In this document: positions 27,112-38,231 of the stretch, piece after piece
Layout: every line of letters starts with the position of its first letter
Numbering within the stretch: position 1 is the first letter of the stretch
Assembly: GCA_947561715.1 (NCBI GenBank)
Contig: OX387198.1
Location: 5,828,001 to 5,892,000, forward strand
DNA: 64,000 nucleotides
Source: Ascidia mentula
Lineage: Eukaryota; Chordata; Ascidiacea; Phlebobranchia; Ascidiidae
Direction of reading: 5' to 3'
The notes under the pieces: generated by a model
Seen by the model: only the letters and a program-made list of their open reading frames with translations
Database searches by the model: none
What the model was told of the DNA's origin: nothing
Made by a program: the position numbers and the translations under genes

Positions 27112-30100
27112 CAAAGGCAACGACCTATTTTAAAACACTCTGCTGACTCCAATGTAAAATGTTTGCCATCACGTATTTGGAACTACCACGTGACCTATGA
27201 CTACTTTTCATAATTTATTTTCTAAGCGTGACCGACAACTGGCAGGGATGGGTTGAGCAAAGTCATCGACAGAAAGCCGGCAAAGGCGATTACAGCCTTC
27301 AAAGTTCTGTCAAAGCAACCGCCTACTGGCGACGAACCAAGGATACGCAAATAGCGTGGCAGAGAGAGATGCAATCTGCGAAAAGATAAACCTTTCCGTT
27401 TGTTTGAAAGGGAAGGTCGTTCAACGGCAACAACCTAGGGGAACGTGCGAAGCCTAAGCAGCTCAGGGTTGTTGTGTAACCGGAGACGCTTATGCATGAG
27501 TTAATAAAGGCTTCGCGACGGTTCGCTTAAGACTATTTGCATCAAAGCAGCGACCAACTGCAGTAACACGGCCTTGGTGGGTTAAAGAGACAACGCTCAG
27601 TTGATTTGTTCCAAGAAAATGTGCCCTCACTAATACTTGCTACAGAAAGCAAATCCGCGTGCCCAAGAAAACGATACTTTGAATTTATTTTCTTGACGTT
27701 TTAAAAGAAATCTGCAAATTGCCATTAATTTATTTTTTAATGCGTTAACCTTGTTATACTTTTTTGTGTGTGTTAACATTGTTCATATTAAACATTGGGC
27801 TTTTACGCAAGAGTACAAAAAATGTTATTTTGGGTGTATGCGGTTTTCAGAACGACTTAAGGATTTGAATTTGTGAAAAGAAAGTCTGGGGATTTTTACA
27901 GGCATTTGTGTTTGGAAGAAATCACGGAAAACGCGCAGCACGCCCGTCGCATTCATCCAGTGGAAACCTCGAAAAAGCACAAACAGCCATCCTGTTAAAC
28001 ACGGTATAACATTTCTCTGGGAAAGTAAAACAAGAAACCCAAGCCAGGCGACTCGGGGCTGCACACAATGAGATAATTGGTGTTGTTTTAATATTTACTG
28101 GCCCTTTCAAATAGCGTTGATTTCAGCGTCCACTCAGGGGGACAATTAAACGCACCATATAAATTACTTCGGTTGGCGCTGGCCTTTATCACTCTGGCAA
28201 CCAACAACAGCATTAGGGCGATGAGACCGCCACCGGACGCCTGGATTGGAGGAAGCTCTGAATGGCATTCCTGCAGATGGCAGGTTACGTTAGCGTTAAT
28301 CGAACATTCGACGCGTCAGTTGGATTCTATTGAAAAACGGGCGACAGTCCTTATAGAGCCTGTAGGCACTGATGAGCGCACAGGGTGTCTGATTACTACA
28401 GGGCCATTGTATCCAGCTCCTTTGTGCTGCCCAGCAATAAATGATGACGGGTCAGCGCTTGCGCACTGCGGCACAAAGCGACGCTGACAAAAACAGGAAT
28501 TTTTATCCGATAACATTTCAGCGCCGGAGCAGGCAACAACCCGATACTGTTGTGTTTGTCATCCAGCACTGGGGCCGAACAATACGCCCGGGCGGCAATC
28601 GTAAAAACAAAAGCGATGGTCGGTGAGAAACCGGATGCCCGCGCAAGTATTTTGTAGGAGGGGAAAGGGTTGGAAGACAAAAGATGATTCGCGCGGTAAT
28701 TGGTTAAAAAAATCACCGGTTTTGGAGCGGTTATATTGGGTATATGGCGAACGCTTGTTGTTGTGTTACCGTATTTAAAAAGTCGTCTATAATGTTGTTA
28801 ATTTGGGACGTTTTGGTAACAGCTTATGTCTAATAAAATTTATTCCCGAATTTTGTCTGTAACTTATTCTTGAAAATTCGCCCAAACACAAGAAAATCAC
28901 GTGGATTGTATCTTACTGAGCTGTGTTACTTTGTAGGCAGGGGGTATTTGTCAAAGTGGCTGCAACAAGTTAAAACCCTATTAACAACGCATTATTTTAT
29001 TTCCAAATTAAATTTACACGTTGTCAGGCAACCAAGCGAACCGAAAAATACAACTAGAACTTGTATAAAGGATGTGAGAATATTCTGAAAACCAAAAGCC
29101 TTTTCAATTTTGTTCGAACACTGTTGCTTCCTGGTCAACATCTCACCGATTATATTTTAGAATAAGCAATGTATTGTGGAAGGTGGTGGCGAAAATTAAA
29201 TAAAGAAGTAACGGAAGACATTTAAACCCAGTCAATGCAAGAAACTGTTCAGGAATTAAATAGGGAAGTATTGGTCAGTTGCACTGTAAAATAATGTTCA
29301 TGTATTTGCTTGGCCATAGTGTTTCCACCTTGTTTTCTCCGTAAGGTTGCACCTAGTTTGGTGCCCAACGGATGATGGTGATTGTATAGTCACCACAAAG
29401 TGGAAGTCTTTGCTTGGCCGTTTGGTCAGCAAAGTCGTCTGAAAGTCACACCAGCTGCACTGATGCGACCTTTTAGGTCGAAACAGTGGCCATCTGTCTG
29501 CAGCTTACACAATGTTCATCACGTAGCCATATATTGGTTACAAGTGATGACACCACGTCCAATTTTAAAATCGCGCTGCTCGGAATGGAAACATGAAAAA
29601 TATGAGTTTTTACGGGTTTATAATACTATCAGACACTGGACGATTGCTTTCACTATAGGCTGTACCGGTTAGTTTCCGAAATAGAACATGGTTTGACACA
29701 AAGCTATACTACCCTTTGCCAACGCATACAAAACTATTCTGGAGTCGCGGTATGTTGCTTCCATAACAGCATCGAAACCAATGAGAAGCCACCAGCGTAA
29801 GCAACAAAACCGCACATGTATAAAACCACAACCATCCCTCCAACGGTTTCTTGGGAAACGACTTGTTTTCAAATTGATGAAGTTACAATCGTCCAATATA
29901 AGGTTACCAAGCGGCGTCGACTGCCGTTATTCTTGCGAGTTTTGTGGTAAAACAGCATCTGGCTCCAAGCGACACAGTGGGTTGTTTTCGCGTGGCAACA
30001 GTATATGGAATCCGTCCTGTTTTCGCGACAAGCCGAGAGATCGTAATCCGACATTGCGAAAATTCCATCTGTTGTCGAACCTTGCTGAACGAAACTAAAG

Positions 30101-30767
30101 CCATTGAGAAAGTGGCGGGACGCGTCTTTGTCGACAGTTTTTACCCAAACCACACCCGTCCACTGTCTTGTTCCGTGCTCGTTTACAATACCAACACCTC
30201 TGCCAAAAGGAAATCGCCCCGTTCGAATCACCAACCGACATGGAAACGATACTTGCGAAAATACAGGTGGAGACAGGTATAGTTTGTCGTATTTTAATTA
30301 AGCCGTCAGACTCCCGAAAACATTTGTGGCCTGTTTGCCGTTAAATGAGCGAATAAATCTGCTCGAAAGCGTGACTCATGACTCCAGTTCAGTTAACAGA
30401 CAAACAACAGCGAAACCGCAACCAACTAAACGCAGTTGGTCTCTGGTGGATATCTCGTAGGATAACATTGTGCTTTTTCAAAGTGCAATAAGTGAGTATT
30501 GCGTTATATCGTAACACACGTGCAAGTGGGCTCAATTCTGAGGCACGCATTGCTCACCGAAACAAACGATAACTTTATAGCGCACGTTGCGGCTCCGCAG
30601 CACCGTCTAGCGGTTTTGACAAACAAGTTCTAATCGTTGGTTCAGACGTGATCGGTTCTAAGATAGAAAGATAATGTTATTTCCAGTCAAGCAAAACATT
30701 TCTGAGAGTAAGTAATTGTCCGCAAACTTAAGAAAACACAATATACAGGGTTAAAATGGTAAAGTAT

Positions 30768-30773
30768 TTTATT
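30768..30773 (-). terminator. Polyadenylation signal of the TEDC1-like gene
   Basis: TTTATT on the plus strand reads AATAAA on the gene strand, 68 nt past the TEDC1-like stop codon, so the 3' UTR is short. Confidence 0.5.
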
Positions 30774-30840
30774 TAGTACAAATAAATATAAAAAAATATC
30801 ACAAATATATGACAACAAAGATACCAGTTCAAATAACCAA

Positions 30841-33800
30841 TTACGTAATTGCAGTAGCAGGAACCAATATTGCATGTTCCCCGAGTTTGGTGTTGATTAT
30901 CATGGTAAGTTCTTCGGCACAAAGTTGTTCCATTTGATGAAGCTGCGTAGCGACATCTAGTGCCTGTGCCCGAAGACGTTCAAGTTCGTGCGTTATTGGC
31001 AAGGTAACTTGGTGAGTGGACGATTTTTTGACGTCTTCTGGAAACGCACGAAATGTTATACACACTTTTTAGGGTATATTATACAGTTTTGAAGACATGA
31101 CACGTAAAATTTGTACACCAACTTAAACTTTTTGATTATTTTAAGCCTGAACATAGACATGTACAATTGACAGGTATACTTACCACTGAGCGGGTACAGC
31201 TTGAACTGTGCCTCAAGGTCATTGGCATGTTGCATTATTACTTGAACATGTTTGGTAATTTGATGTCCCTGTTCCACCCTTACTTTAGCCAAACGGTCAG
31301 AGTCCTACAAATAAGCAAAGATGTCTTTACCACTGAAGATTGCATGTGTCAAAATAACATACAAAGCAAAATTATTACCGTACTGTAAATATTCTACCAG
31401 TGCCATATCATGCCCACCTCACAACTTTCTTCCTTCTCATGCAATCAATTAACGACATACAGAATAACTGATCTAATAAACTGTTGCTCTTTTCCCTGAT
31501 CTTGTGTGTTTTTCCTTGTTTTACCTGTACATGCTGTTTTCTTAACCAAGATTTTTTTTTTAAATCAGTACAACTGCCCTATGCACGGTAAACTATTATA
31601 CACCTAAATTAAGACTGTGAGCAAACAAAACGGATTTTCTGCATTTCTGTAGTCACCCACAAATAACATCTGGATGTGGCATGTAACCACACATTTACTG
31701 AAAACTGTTCCTTAATTTTTACACAATCTAGCCCTCTGGTTGGCATTGTATTCTATCAGCGACACCAATTTTCTATTTTGATATTAAGTGAATGTTATGA
31801 AACTAGTTTTCTGTGTTTACTTGCAATTTCGTATTTGCAAAAACTGAGAATCCAGGGGAAATCGATTTTTCGTGATTGCTAATAAATTAGCTGACTGCAA
31901 TTTAAAACTTCTGTTAGTTTCATAATATTTACTGAAAACATGACATTTGAGCAAGTGGATTTCTGACACATTGACAAACACAAGTCTGTTTCTTGCTTGT
32001 TGTGTCACTTTGGTCATAAAATGTATCTCAGTGAAGCATCACAACAACCTGAGGTCTTGTATTTACAATGACACAATTTGTCTGATGCAACAAACCTTCA
32101 AAATTAAACAAATCTACATTTTTCTCATGATTTCAGAGATAGGAATAGAAAATCATAAAAATTTTACAAAAACTGGAGTAACTTTGTTTTTTTTATAACA
32201 CATAAATACATTGTCCTAAATGTAATAGCATACAAGGCTTAAAATAATTAGTATAGTAAAATTTTGTAAAAATTTACCGATTTGGCCAAGTCAAGCCATT
32301 CCCTTTGACTTTCATACAACATCTGTTTGAGCACATCAAATGCCTCAGTCACTTTATTGAGATCTTCTTGAAGCTCTTTACTCGATGAAACAGTTCGTAG
32401 GGATTCGGTATTGATACTAACCACATGCTCATCAGAGTCGAGAAGAGAGTGCTGCAAAAAATCATGTTTTTGAAACACAACATTGATGGTGGTGTTGCAT
32501 AACACTTTCATACACATAAAAATTAGTAATGTTTATTCAGATTTTTTGTGGGTATAAATTATTTAGTTGGAATGATAATGATTGTGTAAATGTATTTATT
32601 CACAAACCAAATTGACTTACTAGCCACTGCCAGAAAGTTGACTCCAGCTGTTTCCATTTCTGGTAAGAATGAATAATTTGAATTTTCCTCTCCATATCCT
32701 TTTCACACTGAAAAATAAATTATACTGTATTTCTCGATATCTTAGTCAAGCCATATTATCTTGAAACCACACACACACCAGGTGAATAAGAACTGGGTGT
32801 TTCAACATGAGCACTTCATCTGCAGAAAGACATTGACTCATGGTCTTGTCAACATCATTTCCTGTTTGCCTTTGAATCTGAAAAATATAGTTTTTTTGCT
32901 TAATGAGCTGCCCATTTTGGTATCCAAATAACTGCAAAATTTCAATGAAGGGCATAACGTCAACAACCAATGACTTTTGAAGACAGGATGACACTTGCAC
33001 ATTACTGATGAAAATCAAACAAAGTCTTTGAGTTCACAACATTGTGGTACATATAAAACAAACCTGTGCATTTATTTTTCTCACATAGAGCTGAATAGAA
33101 ACCAGAGCATTAAATTTCAGTTGAACTTTTCCGAACATCCATGACAAGTAATTCATTTTTCCCGAAAATGTCAGAGATTCAAATTTACAATGTCTTTGCA
33201 TAGGTCCCAGAGTGGGACCAAACATTGATTCCAAAGCACCAGTATCCAGTTTGGCACCAGTATATGTTGCCGCACAGGTTTTGTCTTTAAACTTTTCACG
33301 TAGCAATAATGAAAATATGTCTGTAGGCTGAAGGGCAGCATGAAATATTTCTGACAAAACTTTTGTTGCATGAAGCAGCCAGCCAAAACACATCAGCAGC
33401 TCTTTACTTGAAGCTTGGTTGCATATAACTTCAACTCTTGGGTACCTTAACACACCAACCACATTAATTAGACCAAATCTAGGAAACCACCACAACTTAC
33501 CCCAAAACGTTTAACTTGTGTGCAAGAACATCAAGCTTGGTTTCAGCTTTGTGTTCTTGGTCAAAGCAGCTTATGAGAGTGTTAACCACGATCAACATTT
33601 CATCAATCTAACAAAGGCAACACAACCATTAAAGGATATTTCGAGTTTTATCAATAAAATAAAAAACGTACAACTGCAGGTCGATCCTGTTTAGCTTGTC
33701 TGAATGTATCTGGGCTGACAATAATTGGTCGTGGAGCATATTTCAACAGGCGGCAAAGTTGAGCAATGCATTCTTTGATGGAAGAACTGGTTGAAGTCAT
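30841..33800 (-). CDS. TEDC1: TEDC1-like (tubulin epsilon and delta complex protein 1)
   Basis: Known TEDC1 works with TEDC2 and the delta and epsilon tubulins in centriole triplet stability. Eight coding exons on the minus strand: 33800-33672, 33607-33501, 33445-33064, 32877-32779, 32707-32621, 32451-32278, 31304-31184 and 31037-30841 (stop TAA). All join in phase, giving 431 residues, close to vertebrate length. Landmarks shared with my recollection of the human protein, in order, are FRQAKQDRPAV (exon 1), GYPRVEVI then KELLMCFGWLL (exons 2-3), LSWMFGKVQLKF and IQLYVRK (exon 3), LSADEVLML (exon 4) and FWQWL (exon 5). The C-terminal third is helical and Gln/Glu-rich, suggesting coiled coil. 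Intron 2 is only 55 nt. Survivin lies just upstream on the same strand. The family call rests on several short collinear motifs, not on a search. Confidence 0.75.
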
Positions 33801-34086
33801 AACAGTTTTGAGTCAAGACAACTTAAGATCATAAAACATACTTAAAGCAAAAAAAAAGCATGAATACAATTTTAAATACACACTTTTCAGGAAATATCAC
33901 AAGTCAACAATTTTAAATTTGTGACAAGTACACACAAAAACTTTCTCCATAGCAAAAAAAGTAGCCTATGTCGGAAAGTTTTTATAAACCAATGTAAAAG
34001 ATCAGTGAAAGAAAACTCAAGAAATGTAAAGAAGATATGAGGTTGATTGTGACAAACAGTTACTGGCAGTGGGTTGTTATCATAAT

Positions 34087-34092
34087 TTTATT
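34087..34092 (-). terminator. Polyadenylation signal of survivin-like gene
   Basis: TTTATT on the plus strand reads AATAAA on the gene strand, 91 nt beyond the survivin stop codon and about 290 nt before the TEDC1-like start. It implies separate mRNA ends even if the two genes share a primary transcript. Confidence 0.45.
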
Positions 34093-34182
34093 CTATAATA
34101 TTCTATAATGTTACTTGTCTATTGTAACTTCAATAATTGTACTTTTGTTTAGCATGTTGTTAGAAAGACACACAATCAAAAA

Positions 34183-34590
34183 CTACTTTTTTAATTGCAA
34201 TTCTTTGTTTATACGTTCTTGTTCTTCCCTCAAGTGAGCAATATCTTTCTTACACTCTTGCTGTATTTGGTTAATGCTGTGCTGATAACAAAACCGAATC
34301 ATGTTTTCCACCGACATTTGTTTCAAGTCTCTGGTTTTCTGCTGGAGGAAGGGACAATTCGGACAGCGCTTCATATGTTCCTGCTCAGGAACATCCTCAG
34401 GTTCCCAACCCTCAAGATCCTTGTAACACATGATACAACGGGCGGAATCTGGTTCACTATCGGGATGTGGTCGAAAAAATCCTGCGCTTGCCAGGCTTTC
34501 AGCTGTGCACGTTGCCCCTTCAGCTTTTACATAAGGCCATCCATCGAATGTTTTTAGCCGATTTTCGTAAATGATCATTGACTGATCCAT
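34183..34590 (-). CDS. BIRC5: Survivin / BIRC5-like single-BIR protein
   Basis: Chromosomal passenger complex subunit (with borealin, INCENP and Aurora B) and a member of the inhibitor-of-apoptosis family. One uninterrupted coding exon of 135 residues, close to the 142 of human survivin. A single BIR domain spans about residues 12-85, with the zinc ligands C52, C55, H72 and C79 in C-x2-C-x16-H-x6-C spacing and the signature CYKDLEGWEPEDVPEQEH. The C-terminal 50 residues are charged and helical (ECKKDIAHLREEQERINKEL), matching survivin's long helix that packs against borealin and INCENP. There is no RING or CARD domain, which separates it from other inhibitor-of-apoptosis proteins. The lack of introns in the coding part is notable because every other gene here is split. 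ADH-A starts 474 bp away on the opposite strand. Confidence 0.93.
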   Translation of the reverse strand: MDQSMIIYENRLKTFDGWPYVKAEGATCTAESLASAGFFRPHPDSEPDSARCIMCYKDLEGWEPEDVPEQEHMKRCPNCPFLQQKTRDLKQMSVENMIRFCYQHSINQIQQECKKDIAHLREEQERINKELQLKK

Positions 34591-35064
34591 GTTACACGTT
34601 GATGGTCAATCGAAAGAAAATAACCAACTAACAGGCAAATATATTTCGTGTAAATCAAAACAAAAAAAATTGGTTTCAAAATTGCGCGAAGTAAATAACG
34701 TTCTTTGAAACAGTCTTTACGGGTACGCCAATCTTTGTAAGGTCACGGTTGAGCTAGTTCGGTAAAATTGAAACAAAAAACTCAAAACTTGCAATTGTTA
34801 CGACCCATTTGTCATTCGTGGTAATTTCACAAAAAAATCACACCTGCCAAAGAATGTTAGTTGGCATATTAAATGGAGCAGAGTATATGCTGACAAAAAC
34901 GTGCGGTTTGCAGTGGGCGGTTGACCATGCATGCAAATCAAACATGTTTACCATGCACGAACGATCCCCGTGAACCGTATGTTGGTGCTTTAGGTTTGCT
35001 TGTACAGGACAACGAGCGCTGTATTGCGTTGTATATTTAAAGCCGACATTACACTCTATTAAAA
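34591..35064. promoter_or_regulatory. Shared divergent promoter of survivin and ADH-A
   Basis: The 474 bp between the two start codons must hold the 5' ends of both genes. A TATATTTA-like word lies at about 35031-35038, close to the ADH-A ATG. I see no clear TATA element on the survivin side. No other coding sequence is visible. Confidence 0.45.
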
Positions 35065-37676
35065 ATGAAGAGGGCTCAAATTGTGGAAGCAAATCAACCA
35101 TTACAGCTAAGTGAGGTTGAAATGCCAGAAGTTCCAGTCAGGGGTTTAATTCTTAAGGTAAGATGCAGTCTTTGTTACATTAAACCACTTGTGCAGTATC
35201 TAAAGAAACAAAATGTCGTTTAAAAAAATTGTTGCAAAAGAGGTAAAGTGGGCTTTGCAGTTTCACGCTTTCACGCAACCAACCGTTTTTTTACCCACCA
35301 TTTTTGCATGGTTCAAAAAAACGAAAGTTCGCAATGCTACTGCTTGCACCGTGGCCATTTCCGGTATGTGGCATATATGTATATGTCATACAAGTAAACT
35401 GTGCCAACTTTGATATCCCTTTTTCAACTTTTCACTTAAGTCTGTTTGGACATAAACGCAACACGACTTTTATTTGGCAGACCATATTTACCGGTATATG
35501 TGGCTCCTATCCTATGCAATGCAAGGACGTAATCAACATGGGCGGAGGTGTTGAAGTCAACATGTCTCAAGCATTTTACAAATTTCCTATCACACCAGGG
35601 CACGAAATTGCTGGAATTGTTTACCAGCTGGGATCCAAACAGCCTTCAGGTTTAGTAGGCTATGTTAAAACACTGGTTGCATGAAGTGCAAAGTGTAGCA
35701 TTGTTACAAGACTTTGGACGTCTTGTTGTCGTCAGACACCTTAATAATTCAATCCACCTGTAGATTTTTGCACCATTGCATGATTATACTGCATTTTTGC
35801 GCTTGACGTACTTGGATTTTACATTTAGATCATTACCTAAAAGTTGGGGATCGAGTTGTCATTTACCCGTGCCGAGGTTGTGAGAACTGCGTCCGCTGCA
35901 AACGCGATGAACCGAATAAATGCCAAACACGCCTTGGTTTGAACTACGGGTTCGGAACACCCGGCGGGTAAACTATGTGTTCACACGTTTTACGCTTGAA
36001 ACACTGCTGAAGTGTTGACTGCATTTCCAAGAAGTCGTTGTTGTCGTTAGACGACATACTTCCTATCACGTATTTCGCACATGTCTTGCTCTTACTTCCT
36101 GAATATTATTTTACAAACATGACATGATTTTCTTTATACCAAAACTGCATGAAATGTTTTACTTGCATGTGCCCTTACGTCCAATAATAGTTTATCATAG
36201 GTGCGACGTCAATGTCTACGCAATAGTTTTTACACATTATCAAAGCATTATCGACCGTATTTCAGTTACGCAACATTCGTCAGCATTCTTGATTCCAAAC
36301 AAGCTATCAGGTTGCCCGATAATATACCGCTAGAGGTCGGTTGTATGTTGGGATGTGCGGGGTTGACTAGCTACAGTGCTTTGGATGCCGTCAAATCATT
36401 GCTAATGGAAGCTGTGTCTCTTGAAGGTAAATATTACAAGTCTCAATACTTTTATAAAAAAATAGACACATTTGTCTTTTCCAAGACGTTGCTTTAAAAT
36501 CTAAGAAATAAACATGGTATAGCTCCCTGTCTTTAAATTAGGTTAAACGTAAACAAAATAATTTCGAAAATAAATATAGGGTCTATACAAATTATACCGT
36601 GTTTGTTGACAGACTGCAGAAGTAAACAATGCGTTGTACTGTATTTTAATTATGCACTCTCGCGATAATGCCAACTAGTGTTTTGTGTCAATAAATTTGA
36701 TTAAGTTTTATTCAAGCATTAACATCTGAGCATGTTCGAATGCACAGGAAAAGCGAGCTTGTTGATAACCTCGACGGGTGGTTTAAGTTGGTGGTGCGTT
36801 CAGTTGGCCAAAGCGCAATTGCCCAAAGAAACGAAGATAGTCATCAGCAGTACATCTGTAAGTGGTTTAAGGTATGATTTTTATGGTATTTTAACCAAAT
36901 AAGTAATACCTTTAGACGGAACGAATCGAGCAGTTTTTCCCTGGAAGTCAATGTGACGATACCGTACATTGGGATAATGGTGCATGCGACGATGAACTGG
37001 TTAATCGCACCAAAGAAAAGAGTTGGAATGGTGGATTCGACGCATGTATTGATATGGTTGGGACACCCAGAACAACAAACATTGCTTTGAAAAGTCTTAG
37101 ACCCGTAAGTTGTCCAATTTTTTTAACTGAAATACGATTGTTTGTTATAATTATAATTCGGCGAATGAAGAAAGAATTGAGTAAATTTGTGTTAATTCCG
37201 CGCTAAACTATTAATCTTTATTAATACAAATCTTATAACATGGGTGTACGATGTACTGATTAAATGTTTGATCAGAATGGAACGTTGGTTCTGGTCGGTT
37301 TCTCGGGTGGACTTGCCAGCTTTTCTATACCAACCCTTGCGCTTTGGACCAATGTAATCAGAGGTTCCCTTACTGGAAGTCGGAAACAGTTCCTGGAACT
37401 CATTGACCTTGTGGCGACAGAAAAGGTCAAATAAATTGTGTTGCTTTGTTACTTTATCACATTCAGTTTTACTTTGTAATGAAGGTAACGTTTTTAAATT
37501 AAATTCAAGCCAATTTGGAATGTTTTTGTCATAACGTGGTCATTTCAATTTGTAAATTTCTACTTTAGATTATTCCACCACCTATGAAATTTTTCACGTT
37601 GGATCAAGCCAACGAAGCTCTGGATGAAATAACGAACGGCAAGATAACTGGTCGTGCCATCTTTCAGTTCGAATAG
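35065..37676 (+). CDS. Zn alcohol dehydrogenase-like A (diverged paralog)
   Basis: First of four tandem medium-chain dehydrogenase/reductase genes. Exons: 35065-35157, 35481-35649, 35829-35967, 36266-36426, 36748-36857, 36916-37104, 37276-37425 and 37569-37676; 372 residues. The structural zinc motif is intact (GCENCVRCKRDEPNKC), as are the catalytic-zinc GHE and the third-ligand Cys (MLGCAG). Other sites differ from B-D. The catalytic loop reads TGICGSYPMQC where the paralogs read SGICHSD. The Rossmann motif reads TSTGGLSWW instead of GAGGLGLW. The acidic residue that grips the NAD ribose (VMAD/VVAD) is replaced (VISSTS). Frame, phases and exon lengths are preserved, so it looks selected rather than dead. 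Altered cofactor use or a non-catalytic role is inference. The exon 7 donor (GTCAAA) is weak. Head to head with survivin. Confidence 0.82.
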
Positions 37677-38231
37677 CTTGTATATATATATATATGGTAC
37701 AGCCAATATAAGAAGTCAAATTAAATACTTCTCTATTGTTTCACCCATCGGTTGCAAACAGCATAAGTTAGATCAGTGTAAATATTCTGTGATATTTGTC
37801 TTCTCGTGTCTATCAGTTTGAAGATTATTGCGCATACAGCTTTTACTAATATTTAATACTCTACTGTTGAGCTTGTTATGATACATCGAAGTTTAAATTT
37901 CATTTTCTCGTCGTTGCAAACAACATTTATGCAAAAGCCTTTTGCGCCTGAGATTCTTACATGTGTTTAGAAAGGCGTGGAACCGCAAAGTGTGATTCCC
38001 AACGCGGCTAAGTAGAAAACGTGTGTGATTTGCAAAACTTTCGTCTGAAAGCCGAGATAAGTCCGCTCGCAGTATTGAACGTAAATGTGGACCGAATTAT
38101 CCATTGGAAGCATCGTTCCTGTCGCTTTAAGCCTATATGCTCAAGATGAAGCCACAGCGAAAGCAAACATTGCCACGCATAAAGGTTCCACATGTCGGGA
38201 AGGCAGGCGTTTTAACACAACTAAAATCATC
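37677..38231. other. ADH-A to ADH-B intergenic
   Basis: No gene. A short AT microsatellite occupies 37680-37695, just after the ADH-A stop. An ATG at 38085 opens a frame continuous with ADH-B exon 1 (49 extra codons), but the paralogs all start at the position matching 38232, so this is probably leader sequence. Confidence 0.5.

Larger units (their letters stand above)
12060..30740. other. Gene-poor 3' flank of Six1/2; no gene recognised
   Basis: There are many short open frames but none with a family motif, plausible exon chain or codon pattern like the neighbouring genes; the longest are about 115-125 codons (15722-16072, 20865-21236, 29869-30234). Recognisable items are two CCAAT-type sites near 14085-14130, a tRNA-like SINE head (23043-23105), a 26-bp tandem duplication (22406-22457), a hAT-like inverted-repeat element (26847-27064) and a GATA-containing palindrome (27096-27111). 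The rest may be regulatory sequence and old repeats. Confidence 0.55.

Noticed and set aside
33480-33500. Alternative TEDC1 exon 3 acceptor giving a roughly 20-nt intron
   Set aside because: Too short to splice; the acceptor before GTACCC restores the GYPRV motif in frame.
38085-38231. N-terminal extension of ADH-B by 49 codons
   Set aside because: The paralogs start at the position of 38232 and the extension has no targeting or domain pattern; probably 5' leader.
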